DNA of 64,000 bases from Chitiniphilus shinanonensis DSM 23277 (GCF_000374805.1 NZ_KB895343.1:1-64000), one strand, 5' to 3'; numbered from the stretch's first letter, positions 17,254 through 25,538 are shown. Numbers and translations: made by a program. The notes: generated by a model from the letters alone, not told the origin.

Positions 17254-17513
17254 GATTGACTCTCCATCTTTGGTATCGAACCCGCCTTTTTAGCGGCGGT
17301 GGCGTTGCGCGCCGTTGGAAGCACGCACGCGCAGATGGAGCATTGATGTCTGCCAATTCCGCGTCAACCAGGACATTGGCATGCATGATTGTTGGTAAGT
17401 CTGTCCTTCCGCTTGCAATGCCTTGCTGGACTTGGCCTGAATTGCGGAATACCGGCTTCAAGCAGTGTTTCAGCCTGCCGACAGACTGTAGGTGTCATCC
17501 GATGAAAGGGTTT

Positions 17514-18020
17514 TCATTGTCGGGGTGTCGACGCCGGGCTGCCGGCTGCTTCGATGAATTGCAGTGCGGGTGCGTCGCGCCAGCGACCTTCGCAGATCTT
17601 CTCGCAGCGGGCCGGCTCGATCAGCACGCCGGGACGCGCGCCGCCGCCGGCATACGCGGTACAGGCCTCGTCGCCGTAGGTAAAGGTGTATTCGGCCCAG
17701 CGGGTCCAGCCATATTGCGCGCGCAACTCGGCCTGCGGCGCCCGGCTGGCCGGCACGGAAGCGTCGGACGCGGCGGGATGGAGCACCAGGGTGCCGGGCT
17801 TGACGCTGTCGCCGCCCAGCGCCGGGCAGGCGGCGCGCAAGGCGGCGGCGATCTCCGCCAGTTGCGGGGCCTGCGATGGCGCACCCGCCTGGATGGGGGC
17901 CGAGGCCGGCATTGCCGGCTGGACCTGGCGCTCCGCGGCTTCGGGCTGGCGCTGGCAGGCGACCAGCAGCCATGGCAGGGCAAGGACAAGAATGAAGCGG
18001 TTCGGGGGGATGGCATGCAT
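17514..18020 (-). CDS. Hypothetical lipoprotein
   Basis: 168 aa from the ATG at 18020, which has AGGAG seven bases upstream. The N-terminus is basic, then hydrophobic, and ends in the lipobox LVAC, so lipid attachment to Cys is expected. After a Pro/Ala-rich stretch comes a folded part with four further Cys (AACPALGG, DEACTAY, ARCEKICEG), perhaps two disulfides. I do not recognise the family. Confidence 0.7.
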   Translation of the reverse strand: MHAIPPNRFILVLALPWLLVACQRQPEAAERQVQPAMPASAPIQAGAPSQAPQLAEIAAALRAACPALGGDSVKPGTLVLHPAASDASVPASRAPQAELRAQYGWTRWAEYTFTYGDEACTAYAGGGARPGVLIEPARCEKICEGRWRDAPALQFIEAAGSPASTPRQ

Positions 18021-18356
18021 GGCGGTTCTCCTGGCGGCGGGCCCATGGGCGCCGATATGGCGGCACCGGGGCGCGATAGTCAGGCTCAGCAGTTTCCATG
18101 CCACGGCGGGCGCCGCATTGCCGGGCCGGCGGCGTGCCCGCCGCTGTAAATCCTGCATGCGCGACAGGCGTTTTTTCCCTGGGAAAGGCGAGGCCAGGGG
18201 CTCAGGAAACGCGACAGTCCGGAGATACGGCAGGGCGGATGTTTTGTTTCAGCGACGTGACAGGGTGCCATTGGTCGAGAAAAGCGGCGTAAGTCATGCG
18301 GCAAGCCGGATGTGGCTTCTACATCGACATCTGGTCCACCCCTGGAGCACACACCG
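18021..18356. other. Intergenic region, 336 bp, no supported gene
   Basis: Divergent gap between the lipoprotein and a 60-aa protein. Open frames here lack ribosome binding sites and family features. No strong repeat or terminator is seen. Confidence 0.55.
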
Positions 18357-18539
18357 ATGGAACACCTCGAATTGCAGCAGGCCGTCCCGGCGACGCCGGT
18401 CGAGCCGTCCAACCGCCGCATCGCCGACCGCCGCGCCATAGCGGAAGACGATGAAGAAGCGTTATGGCGCTGGACCAACATGCTGCTGAATGGCAACGAG
18501 CGCCGCAGCGGCGACGAACGCCGCAGGCTCGACAGCTGA
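18357..18539 (+). CDS. Small hypothetical protein, Arg-rich
   Basis: 60 aa, ATG with GGAG nine bases upstream. It has two similar basic clusters, NRRIADRRA and NERRSGDERRR, around an acidic-aromatic centre (EDDEEALWRWTNMLL). No signal or membrane segment. Function is unknown. The ribosome site supports a real gene, but its small size keeps confidence moderate. Confidence 0.55.
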   Translation: MEHLELQQAVPATPVEPSNRRIADRRAIAEDDEEALWRWTNMLLNGNERRSGDERRRLDS

Positions 18540-18561
18540 TGTGAGTGCGCGGCGGCCGGCG

Positions 18562-19308
18562 TCACCAGCTGCCGGAAGCCCCCCCGCCGCCGAAACGACC
18601 CCCGCTTCCCGAGAAATCGTCCTTGTCCTCATCGCGCTCGTCGCGGCGCGACGATGTATCGTCGTCGCGCGCCGCCTGCGCCTCGCCCACGGGTTCGCGT
18701 CCCAGGCCGCCCGGCCGACGGGACAGCCAGACGAAAACGACAATGAAGAGCACCACCATGATGCCGAGGCCGCTCAGAATCAGGAGGCCGACGGGAGGTA
18801 CCTCCGGCTCGGCGGGTGCTGGCAGTGGCTCACCGTCGATCAAATGCGCCAGCTGCGCCACGCCGGCCGCGATACCCCCCGCGTAATCGTTGCTGCGGAA
18901 CGCCGGCACGATCTGGTCGCGCACGATGCGCCCGGTGGCGGCGTCGGTCAGCGCGCCTTCCAGGCCGTAGCCGACCTCAATGCGCACCTTGCGATCGTCC
19001 TTGGCCACCAGCAGCAGCACGCCGTCGTCCACGCCCTTGCGACCGAGCTTCCAGGCTTCGGCCACGCGGATGCCGTATTGCTCGATGGTTTCCGGCTGAG
19101 TGGTCGGCACCAGCAGCACTGCGAGCTGGCTGCCGGTGTTGTGTTCCAGCCGCCGCAGGCGCTCGACCAGCGCGTCACGCTGCGCTGGAGTCAGGGTGTG
19201 GGTCAGGTCGAGCACGCGCTGGCCGGGCGGCGGCACCGCCACTTCGGCATGGGCGGCGGGCAGCAGGGCGCACAGCCACAGCAGGGCAAGGCAGCAAAGG
19301 TGTTTCAA
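18562..19308 (-). CDS. TPM-domain membrane protein with Gly-rich tail (paralogue 2)
   Basis: 248 aa from a TTG that overlaps the upstream stop (TTGA). Signal peptide about 1-22, a periplasmic TPM domain (about 25-160; the block with LAVLLVPTTQPETIEQYGIR is characteristic), one membrane segment near 175-197, then a charged cytoplasmic stretch and a GGRFGGGGASGSW tail. TPM proteins (YgcG, Psb32-like) are linked to envelope or photosystem repair and to phosphatase activity in some cases. It is the last gene of the lemA-TPM operon and closely resembles the TPM protein two genes upstream. Confidence 0.87.
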   Translation of the reverse strand: MKHLCCLALLWLCALLPAAHAEVAVPPPGQRVLDLTHTLTPAQRDALVERLRRLEHNTGSQLAVLLVPTTQPETIEQYGIRVAEAWKLGRKGVDDGVLLLVAKDDRKVRIEVGYGLEGALTDAATGRIVRDQIVPAFRSNDYAGGIAAGVAQLAHLIDGEPLPAPAEPEVPPVGLLILSGLGIMVVLFIVVFVWLSRRPGGLGREPVGEAQAARDDDTSSRRDERDEDKDDFSGSGGRFGGGGASGSW

Positions 19309-19802
19309 CGCAGCACCGGGCGGTTGGGCAATTCGTTGTGATCGACCTGGCCCGCGCCCAGCGGAAAGTGCTCGGCCAGTTGCCGGCCCAGCGCCTGGAG
19401 CGCGGTGGCGAGACCGTCGACCGGGCGACCGCCGGCCAGATCGTCGATCAGGCCGGCGCAGATGGCCTGCCATTCGCCGTCGGGTACCGCCTGGGCGATG
19501 CCGCGGTCGGCCACCAGTTCGATGCGCCGCTCGGCCAGCAGCAGATAGACCAGCACGCCGGTGTTGTATTCGGTATCCCACATGCGCAGGTCGGAGAACC
19601 ATTGCACCGCGCGTTCGCGCACCGGCAGACCGCGCCAGGCGTCGCGCAGCGGCAGGCGGCTTTCCACCACCACGCGCAATTCGCCGCGATGCCCGGCCTC
19701 GGCGTCGGCGATGACGCTTTCCAGGCGCGCCATCGCCGGTTCGTCGAACCGTGCCAGCGCGCGGCTGGGCTTGAGGTGCAGCCACAATCTACGCCATTGC
19801 AT
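19305..19802 (-). CDS. Short TPM-domain protein
   Basis: 165 aa from the ATG that overlaps the preceding stop as TGATG. A TPM-type domain covers most of the protein (LRVVVESRLPL, YNTGVLVYLLLAERRIELVADRGI). No clear signal peptide, unlike its two neighbours, so the domain may face the cytoplasm or rely on its partners. Stop and start overlaps on both sides indicate translational coupling with the flanking TPM genes. Confidence 0.83.
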   Translation of the reverse strand: MQWRRLWLHLKPSRALARFDEPAMARLESVIADAEAGHRGELRVVVESRLPLRDAWRGLPVRERAVQWFSDLRMWDTEYNTGVLVYLLLAERRIELVADRGIAQAVPDGEWQAICAGLIDDLAGGRPVDGLATALQALGRQLAEHFPLGAGQVDHNELPNRPVLR

Positions 19803-20677
19803 CACCAGCCTCCCGAGGCGCCACCGCCCCCAAATCCGCCGCCACCGCCGGAAAACCCGCCGCCTCCACCCCCACCGCCCCCGCCGCCCCCGATGCGGTG
19901 ACCGCCGGAGCCGGAACGGCTGAGCAGCATCATCACGATTTCCCAGAACAGTGCCGAGCGGACGATCATCAGCGCGATCACCATCACCGCTGCCAGGCCG
20001 AGCGCGATCGGCAGGCCGAAGCCGGTGCTGAAGGCAGCCAGCGCGCTGACACCGGCGACGCCGCCGCTGCCGATCCAGTTGCCGGCCGCCTTGCTGAGGA
20101 TCACCCCGCCGAACAGGATGCCGCCCAGCACCAGCAGGATGGTGTTGAACGCGTCGTCCGGATTGTCGATGAACGACTCCTTCACTGGCGGCAGCGGCTC
20201 ACCGTGGATCACCGACGCGATGCGTGTCACGCCGGCCTCGACGCCGCCGGCGAAGTCGCCACTGCGGAAGGCGGGCAGGATGTCCTCGCGGATGATGCGG
20301 CCCGAGGTGGCATCGGGCAGTGCGCCTTCCAGGCCGTAGCCCACTTCGATGCGCACCTTGCGGTCGTCCTTGGCCACCAGCAGCAGCACGCCGTCGTCCA
20401 CGCCCTTGCGACCGAGCTTCCAGGCGTCGACCACGCGGATGCTGTATTGCTCGATGGCTTCGGGCTGGGTGGTCGGCACCAGCAGTACGGCCACCTGGGC
20501 GCCGGTCTCGCGTTCCAGTTGCGCCAGCTGTTCGGTCAGCCGGGTTTGCGTCGTGCTGTCCAGCGTGCCGGTGAGGTCGGTGATGCGCTGGGTCAGCGCC
20601 GGCACGGCGACCTCGGCCCAGGCCAGCGGCCCGAGCAGCAGCCAGCACAGCGCCAGCGCGAGCAGGCGGCGCGTCAT
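19802..20677 (-). CDS. TPM-domain membrane protein with Gly-rich tail (paralogue 1)
   Basis: 291 aa. Signal peptide about 1-21, a TPM domain (about 25-160, with VAVLLVPTTQPEAIEQYSIR), two or three hydrophobic segments in 185-245, and a tail of almost pure glycine (about 260-285) ending in GGGGASGGW. The start overlaps the lemA stop by four bases (ATGA). It is the YgcG-like partner usually found with LemA. The glycine tail is shared with the paralogue at 18562-19308. Confidence 0.88.
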   Translation of the reverse strand: MTRRLLALALCWLLLGPLAWAEVAVPALTQRITDLTGTLDSTTQTRLTEQLAQLERETGAQVAVLLVPTTQPEAIEQYSIRVVDAWKLGRKGVDDGVLLLVAKDDRKVRIEVGYGLEGALPDATSGRIIREDILPAFRSGDFAGGVEAGVTRIASVIHGEPLPPVKESFIDNPDDAFNTILLVLGGILFGGVILSKAAGNWIGSGGVAGVSALAAFSTGFGLPIALGLAAVMVIALMIVRSALFWEIVMMLLSRSGSGGHRIGGGGGGGGGGGGFSGGGGGFGGGGASGGW

Positions 20678-21264
20678 TGCTGCTTACCGAAATCGACCTT
20701 GGGCGCGTTGGAGATGGCCTTCTCGTTCTCGACGCTGAAGTTGGGCTTGGTATTCAGGTCGAACATCTTGGCGGTGAGGTTGGTGGGGAACGAGCGCACC
20801 GTGGTGTTGTAGGTCTGCACCGCCGCGATGTAACGGTTGCGCGCCACGGTGATGCGGTTCTCGGTGCCTTCCAACTGCACCGACAGGTCGCGGAAGTTCT
20901 CGTTGGCCTTGAGGTTGGGGTAGTTCTCCGCCACCGCCAGCAGGCGCGACAGCGCCGAGGTCATCTCGGCCTGCGCGGCCTGGAACTTGGCGAACGCGGC
21001 TTCGTCGTTGACCAGCTCGGGCGTGATCTGGAGCGAACCCACCTTGGCGCGGGCATTGGTCACCTCGGTCAGCACTTCCTTCTCGTGCTCGGCATAACCC
21101 TTGACCACGTTGACCAGGTTGGGCACCAGGTCGGCGCGGCGCTGGTACTGGTTCAGGACTTCGGACCAGGCGGCGTTGACGGCCTCGTCCTGCGCTTGCA
21201 GCGCGTTGTAGCCACAACCGGACAGCAGCAACACGGTGGTCAATACCAGCAGCAGACGTTTCAT
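20674..21264 (-). CDS. lemA: LemA-family lipoprotein
   Basis: 196 aa. A signal with lipobox LLSGC gives lipid attachment at Cys17. The rest is the LemA helical domain with NLVNVVKGYAEHEKEVLTEV and a conserved NRYIAAVQTYNTTVRSFP stretch. LemA proteins have a long helical rod and are often encoded with TPM proteins, as here. Function is not settled; envelope-related roles are proposed. It is the first gene of a four-gene operon whose members all overlap by one to four bases. Confidence 0.92.
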   Translation of the reverse strand: MKRLLLVLTTVLLLSGCGYNALQAQDEAVNAAWSEVLNQYQRRADLVPNLVNVVKGYAEHEKEVLTEVTNARAKVGSLQITPELVNDEAAFAKFQAAQAEMTSALSRLLAVAENYPNLKANENFRDLSVQLEGTENRITVARNRYIAAVQTYNTTVRSFPTNLTAKMFDLNTKPNFSVENEKAISNAPKVDFGKQQ

Positions 21265-21431
21265 TCGATGATCTCCAGGCGAAGCTGAACAGTGATGGGC
21301 CTATTGTCAGATAAAGGCGATGCCGAAGAAAGCAATACATGCCGCTTCAAACAGCCAGGACAGGGTTTGCCGCAATGGGGAACCGCGGCGGCGGCATGCC
21401 ATGCTGGCGCATCCACAGGAGGAACATCGAC

Positions 21432-21905
21432 ATGAGCGGCAATGCGATCGCCCGGGCGTGGCGTCGGCTGGCGCCCCTGCCGGCCGGGCGCTGGCTGTTT
21501 TCGCGGCTGGTGTGCTTCAAGGCGCCGTACTTCGCCTCGGTAAAGCCATGTTTTGCGGTGCTTGAGCCGGGGCGGGCCGAGGTCACGCTGCGCAAGCGGC
21601 GCGCGGTGCTCAACCACCTGGGCACGGTGCACGCCATCGCCATGTGCAATATCGCCGAGCTGGCGGCGGGCACCATGACCGACGTGTCGCTGCCGGCCAC
21701 CCATCGCTGGATTCCCAAGGGGATGCGGGTGGAGTACCTGAAGAAGGCGGAAACCGACCTGCGCGCCATCGCCACCGGCACGGTGCCGCGCGACTGGGGC
21801 GACGGCGGCGCCTGGCCGGTGGAGGTGGCGATCGTCGACCGGGCGGGCGCCGTGGTGATGCGCGCCACCATTGATATGTGGATCAGCCGGCGCAAGGCCG
21901 GCTGA
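21432..21905 (+). CDS. Hotdog-fold thioesterase-like protein (DUF4442)
   Basis: 157 aa; AGGAGG lies about nine bases before this ATG, which rules against earlier in-frame starts. The pattern KAPYFASVKPCFAVLEPGRAEV ... NHLGTVHAIAMCNIAELAAG fits the DUF4442/PaaI-like hotdog fold, with the helix after NHLGTVHA expected to hold the active site. Such proteins may hydrolyse acyl-CoA or related thioesters; the substrate is unknown. It is divergent from lemA. Confidence 0.78.
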   Translation: MSGNAIARAWRRLAPLPAGRWLFSRLVCFKAPYFASVKPCFAVLEPGRAEVTLRKRRAVLNHLGTVHAIAMCNIAELAAGTMTDVSLPATHRWIPKGMRVEYLKKAETDLRAIATGTVPRDWGDGGAWPVEVAIVDRAGAVVMRATIDMWISRRKAG

Positions 21906-21952
21906 GGGCGCCACGGCGGCGTCGACGCGCGCGGGGGCGGGGGTCGCGGGGC

Positions 21953-22183
21953 TCAGTGGGTCAGGCGGGTGGCCAGCTCGTCCACTTTCTCCGCCCAGTC
22001 GGCGTCGGCCGAGAGGGCTTCGCGCAGGAAGGCGGCCTGCGCCGGCGTCCAGAACGGCGCCTCGGGCAGGCGCTGGCCGTCCGCCAGTGCGTGCGCGGCG
22101 AGGAAGGCGTCGATCTCCGCGCCGTTACTGGGCAGGCCCAGTTGCTGGAACAGGGTGGTGAGGGTGTGCGGGGTGGTATCCAT
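21953..22183 (-). CDS. DUF2789 protein
   Basis: 76 aa from the ATG at 22183, with GGAG eight bases upstream. It begins MDTTPHTLTTLFQQLGLPS and continues with FWTPAQAAFLREALSADADW, the DUF2789 pattern of small soluble proteins. No function is known for the family. Confidence 0.82.
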   Translation of the reverse strand: MDTTPHTLTTLFQQLGLPSNGAEIDAFLAAHALADGQRLPEAPFWTPAQAAFLREALSADADWAEKVDELATRLTH

Positions 22184-22433
22184 GGCAAGGGCTCCGTGGT
22201 GGGACAGTTCCACCGTAGAGCAAGCGCCGTGCCCGGAAGCCGGCGCGGCTACCCGGGGCCGCGCAGCGGTGTTTGCTGTGCTTGCTCCCGCCGGCTGTCC
22301 CGTGTCAGACGATTCTCACGACAGGTCGCGATGCTGCCTGATAACTGACCTTGCATCCGCTGGATATTCTGCCGTCATGCCCAAGCCGGATGGCCGGCGA
22401 CGACAGGGGCGTCAGCTAAATAGGGGAATCACC

Positions 22434-22763
22434 ATGCAATATGGCAGCCGTAACTTTTCCGCGATGCGTGCACTGGCCGCCGCCCACCATCTGGCCCGCG
22501 CCCATCTGTGCATCCAGTGCGCCAAGCTGTTGCGCAACCCGCATGCCAACGAACCGCACCTCGGCCTGAGCGTGGCGCGCCCCAAGCACCACGAGGCGGG
22601 CCTGGAATTCCGCCACTTCCATTGCAGCGAATGCGAGCAGGAGTGGACTCAACGCCTGGACCTGGCCGCCGGCAACAGCCATTGGACGATGAAGGCCTCG
22701 CTGAACGCGCCCGGTGTTTCCCGGCAGGACGACGGCTTGTATGTAGGTCATCGCCGTTTCTGA
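22434..22763 (+). CDS. Hypothetical protein with paired cysteines
   Basis: 109 aa, with AGGGGAA before the ATG. Cysteine pairs CIQC (about residues 26-29) and CSEC (about 64-67) could form a zinc-ribbon-like site, with several His nearby (FRHFHCSEC). No signal peptide or membrane segment. I do not recognise the family. Confidence 0.62.
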   Translation: MQYGSRNFSAMRALAAAHHLARAHLCIQCAKLLRNPHANEPHLGLSVARPKHHEAGLEFRHFHCSECEQEWTQRLDLAAGNSHWTMKASLNAPGVSRQDDGLYVGHRRF

Positions 22764-22928
22764 ATCCGGGCCCATGAAAGCCTTTTCTTTCTTGTTCGGT
22801 AATGAATGCAAGTGACTGATTTGGCTTTGCTTGCCGCCCGATAACCAAAAGTGTTCGCCTGTCGGGCAAACGCCGCCAACTTTCTCCTGACGCTTGTATT
22901 TCGACCCCCTCGGGGCCAGTCTCGGACA

Positions 22929-22950
22929 CGGCCATGCACGGGCATGGCCG
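22929..22950 (+). promoter_or_regulatory. Perfect hairpin in the leader of a chitinase gene
   Basis: CGGCCATGC pairs perfectly with GCATGGCCG around the loop ACGG, 35 bases before the chitinase ATG. No T-run follows, so it is not a terminator. It could stabilise the mRNA or affect translation. Confidence 0.45.
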
Positions 22951-22985
22951 ATAACGATCCGAAGACAAGGACGAGGAGAGTTCGA

Positions 22986-24704
22986 ATGAAGATGCTGGAC
23001 AAGAAACAGGCCGGCGCGCGCAGCTGCGCCCGGCTGATTTCCGCCATGCTGCTCTCGGTGGGCGCCTACGCCATCCCGATGAGCGTGCAGGCCGCCTGCG
23101 CCGCGTGGGCCGAGGGCACCACCTATACCGCCGGCACGGTGGTGAGCTATGCGGGCAGCAGCTATACCGCGCTGGTCACCCATACCGCCTACGTCGGCAC
23201 CAACTGGAACCCGGCCGCGACGCCGACGCTGTGGCAGGCTGGCGGCAATTGCGGCACCACCCCGACGCCCACGCCGACCACGCCCACGCCGACGCCGGTC
23301 GTACCCACCCCGACACCCGTGGTGCCGACGCCGACCCCGGTGGTTCCGACCCCGACGCCGCCCGGCACCACCTGCTTTGCCGCCTGGAACAGCGGCACCG
23401 CCTACACCGGCGGACAGAAGGTGACCTACAACGGCGTCAACTACGAAGCACGCTGGTGGACCCAGGGCGATAACCCGGCGCAATCCGGCGAATGGGGCCC
23501 GTGGAAGAACGTCGGCGCGTGCGGCAACACGCCGACCCCGACCCCCGTCACGCCGACACCGACGCCGGTCACGCCGACTCCGACCGTGACGCCAACCCCG
23601 GTCACGCCGACGCCGACGCCGGTTACCCCGGGCAGCCGGATGTACGTGGGTTATTCCAGCACCTGGAACACCAGCCTGTACGACCTGACCACCAGTAACA
23701 TCCCGAGCTACTTCACCCACGTGAACCTGGCCTTCGTCCGCCCGGACACCAAGTACACCCGTGGCTCGTACGCCTTCGACCAGGAAATCGCCGGCTTCGA
23801 GTTCGTGGAAGGCGCCGCCACCCCGAACGGCCAGAAGAAGTTCACCGCGCAGCAATCGCAGGATCTGCGCAACAACATCGCGGCCCTGAAGGCGCGCGGC
23901 ACCAAGGTCTTCATCTCGGTGGGCGGCTGGTCTTACAGCCAGGGCAGCCAGTGGAGCCAGTTCAATGCGCCGCACATCGTCGATCTGGCGCTGGACCTGG
24001 GCGCGGCCGGTGTGGACATCGACTGGGAATCGTCGGGCAGCAGTTGCAACAAGGGCGACGCGGCAACCTTCAGCTGCTCCAAGGACAGCGAAATCGCCAA
24101 CATCATCAGCAGCCTGTACAACGAAATCCAGACCCGCAACGCCGGGTTGAAGATCTCGATCGCCGGCTGGTCCACGGGCGCGTACTACGTCAAGGGCACG
24201 CCGTTCGAGGAAGGCAAGGTGCAATGGGGCTCGCCGTTCGGCGGCACCATGTACAGCGTGGTGAAGAACCACGGCAACAAGATCGACTTCATCAACCTGA
24301 TGTCGTACGACGGCGGCGAGTACTACGATCCGCGCGAAGGCTACGAAGCCTACAAGGCGATCTACAGCAAGCCGATCAACATGGGCATGGAGATCGCTCC
24401 GGAAGGTTCGGGCGGCGCGGTGCTCAAGCTGAACGACGGCGGCGTGCAGTACGACGCCGACATGCTCACCGGCTTGAACAACATCGCCACGCCGTACTAC
24501 AACGTGCAGACCCTGGTGAAGTACATCAAGAACAAGGGCCGCAGCTTCGACGGCTTCATGATCTGGCAGATCTGGAAGCAGCGCGTGCACCAGCCGGCTC
24601 CGGCGGGCGCCGCCACCGAGAACAGCGCTGGCCAGTTCGTCTGCCAGAACCTGCCGCTGACGGGCAATTGCAGCGACGTGATCCCGGTGCTGCCCAAGCT
24701 GTAA
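22986..24704 (+). CDS. Secreted GH18 chitinase with two N-terminal CBM5/12 domains
   Basis: 572 aa from the ATG at 22986, with GAGGAG upstream. Signal peptide about 1-37, CBM5/12 at 38-89, Pro-Thr linker, CBM5/12 at 130-180, Pro-Thr linker to about 216, GH18 domain from 218. The core signature DIDWE is present (D344, D346, catalytic E348); the first Asp of DxxDxDxE is Ala. SVGGW (311-315), MSYDGG and the late FMIWQIWKQ strand are typical of GH18. It probably degrades chitin outside the cell. Domain order is the reverse of the GH18 enzyme at 8630-10168, and the two catalytic domains are only distantly alike, so they are not a recent duplication. Confidence 0.95.
   Translation: MKMLDKKQAGARSCARLISAMLLSVGAYAIPMSVQAACAAWAEGTTYTAGTVVSYAGSSYTALVTHTAYVGTNWNPAATPTLWQAGGNCGTTPTPTPTTPTPTPVVPTPTPVVPTPTPVVPTPTPPGTTCFAAWNSGTAYTGGQKVTYNGVNYEARWWTQGDNPAQSGEWGPWKNVGACGNTPTPTPVTPTPTPVTPTPTVTPTPVTPTPTPVTPGSRMYVGYSSTWNTSLYDLTTSNIPSYFTHVNLAFVRPDTKYTRGSYAFDQEIAGFEFVEGAATPNGQKKFTAQQSQDLRNNIAALKARGTKVFISVGGWSYSQGSQWSQFNAPHIVDLALDLGAAGVDIDWESSGSSCNKGDAATFSCSKDSEIANIISSLYNEIQTRNAGLKISIAGWSTGAYYVKGTPFEEGKVQWGSPFGGTMYSVVKNHGNKIDFINLMSYDGGEYYDPREGYEAYKAIYSKPINMGMEIAPEGSGGAVLKLNDGGVQYDADMLTGLNNIATPYYNVQTLVKYIKNKGRSFDGFMIWQIWKQRVHQPAPAGAATENSAGQFVCQNLPLTGNCSDVIPVLPKL
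23259..23367 (+). repeat. Pro-Thr linker repeats between the two CBMs
   Basis: Short degenerate repeats encoding PTPTPVV units inside the chitinase gene. A second run at about 23530-23630 encodes the linker to the GH18 domain. Confidence 0.8.
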
Positions 24705-24761
24705 ACGGCTGGCGAAGTATCGGACGGATCGGCCTGGCCTTCACGGCGGGCCGGTTCCCGC

Positions 24762-24790
24762 AACGGGTGGACTTCGGTCCACCCGTTTTT
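24762..24790. terminator. Intrinsic terminator with UUCG loop
   Basis: AACGGGTGGAC and GTCCACCCGTT pair around TTCG, followed by a T-run. It lies 58 bp after the chitinase stop and just before the stop of the convergent cupin gene. Confidence 0.92.
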
Positions 24791-24799
24791 CGTCTGGGA

Positions 24800-25069
24800 T
24801 CAGCCGAAGCGGTAGTGCTTGCTCAGGGGCTCGAGCACTTCCCAGGTGCAATCGAGCCCGGCGGGAAAGCGCGCCAGATCGCCGGCCTCCAGCGTCACCG
24901 ATTTGCCGTCGGCCGCGGTCACGCGCACTCGTCCGGCGATCAACCAGCAGGTTTCGGTTTCGTCATAGTGCCAGGGAAAGCGCGAGACTTCCTTGCTCCA
25001 GACGGGCCATTGCGCTACGCCCAGTTCGCGCTGGCGGGCGTCGTCGATGTGTCTTTCGATGTGGATCAT
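24800..25069 (-). CDS. Cupin-domain protein (DUF861/cupin_3-like)
   Basis: 89 aa. Single small cupin with WHYDETETCWLIAGRVRVTA (first motif, with His and Glu as possible metal ligands) and GDLARFPAGLDCTWEV (second motif). The protein belongs to the short EutQ/DUF861-like cupins; function unknown. It stands alone between the chitinase and bfd. Confidence 0.83.
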   Translation of the reverse strand: MIHIERHIDDARQRELGVAQWPVWSKEVSRFPWHYDETETCWLIAGRVRVTAADGKSVTLEAGDLARFPAGLDCTWEVLEPLSKHYRFG

Positions 25070-25248
25070 GCGGTACTCCGAATGCGGTGGAAGAGGCGGC
25101 CGATGGGGACCGGGGCCGCGTGCCTGGCAGGTTAGGGCGCTTTGCCGCCCGGTATCTGGATATTTCTCATGAAATATTGCCGCCCCGGATGCGCCCTGGC
25201 GGTCGATGAGCGGCGCGCTGGGACATTGGCAAGCGCGGCGTGTTTCAT

Positions 25249-25267
25249 CATAATGAGAACGCTTATC
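25249..25267 (+). promoter_or_regulatory. Candidate Fur box before bfd
   Basis: The 19 bases CATAATGAGAACGCTTATC match the Fur consensus GATAATGATAATCATTATC at 14 positions by my count. It lies 18 bp before the bfd start, where repression by Fur-iron would be expected. Confidence 0.65.
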
Positions 25268-25284
25268 AGTGATGGAGCAATTCG

Positions 25285-25497
25285 ATGTACGTTTGCGTGT
25301 GCAACAGTGTTTCCGACAAGGCGGTGCGCAAGGCCGTCGCCAACGGCGCGCGCAATTTCATCGAGTTGCAGCAGGCTACCGGCGTGGGCACCTGTTGCGG
25401 CAAGTGCGTCGGCTGCGCCCGCGAGGTGATGCTCGACGCCATCGAGGAAGAAGCGCGTCGCGGCTGGGACGAAATGGATGGGCTGGTCGCGGCCTGA
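25285..25497 (+). CDS. bfd: Bacterioferritin-associated ferredoxin
   Basis: 70 aa. Four Cys for a [2Fe-2S] cluster in the Bfd pattern: C4 and C6 (CVC), then C38 and C41 in the TCCGKC segment; extra Cys at 37 and 44. Bfd reduces the haem-bound bacterioferritin core and so releases stored iron. Two bacterioferritin genes follow convergently on the other strand. A Fur-like box lies just upstream, consistent with expression under iron starvation. Confidence 0.95.
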   Translation: MYVCVCNSVSDKAVRKAVANGARNFIELQQATGVGTCCGKCVGCAREVMLDAIEEEARRGWDEMDGLVAA

Positions 25498-25515
25498 TCC
25501 CACCGGATAAGAAAA

Positions 25516-25537
25516 AAGGGGCGCAGCGGCGCCCCTT
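25516..25537. terminator. Hairpin between bfd and bfr genes, terminator mainly for the minus strand
   Basis: AAGGGGCGC pairs with GCGCCCCTT. The flanking A-run on the left gives a T-run on the minus strand, so it fits the end of the bfr transcript; in the plus direction the T-run is weak. Confidence 0.7.
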
Positions 25538-25538
25538 G

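Noticed and set aside
18098-18292. 64-codon plus-strand frame in the gap before the Arg-rich small protein
   Set aside because: No ribosome site, odd composition and no recognisable pattern.
22840-22920. Possible GEMM c-di-GMP riboswitch before the GH18 chitinase (GGGCAAAC and GACGC words)
   Set aside because: The expected paired stems and the GNRA-type loop between these words are missing, so the match is too short to support.
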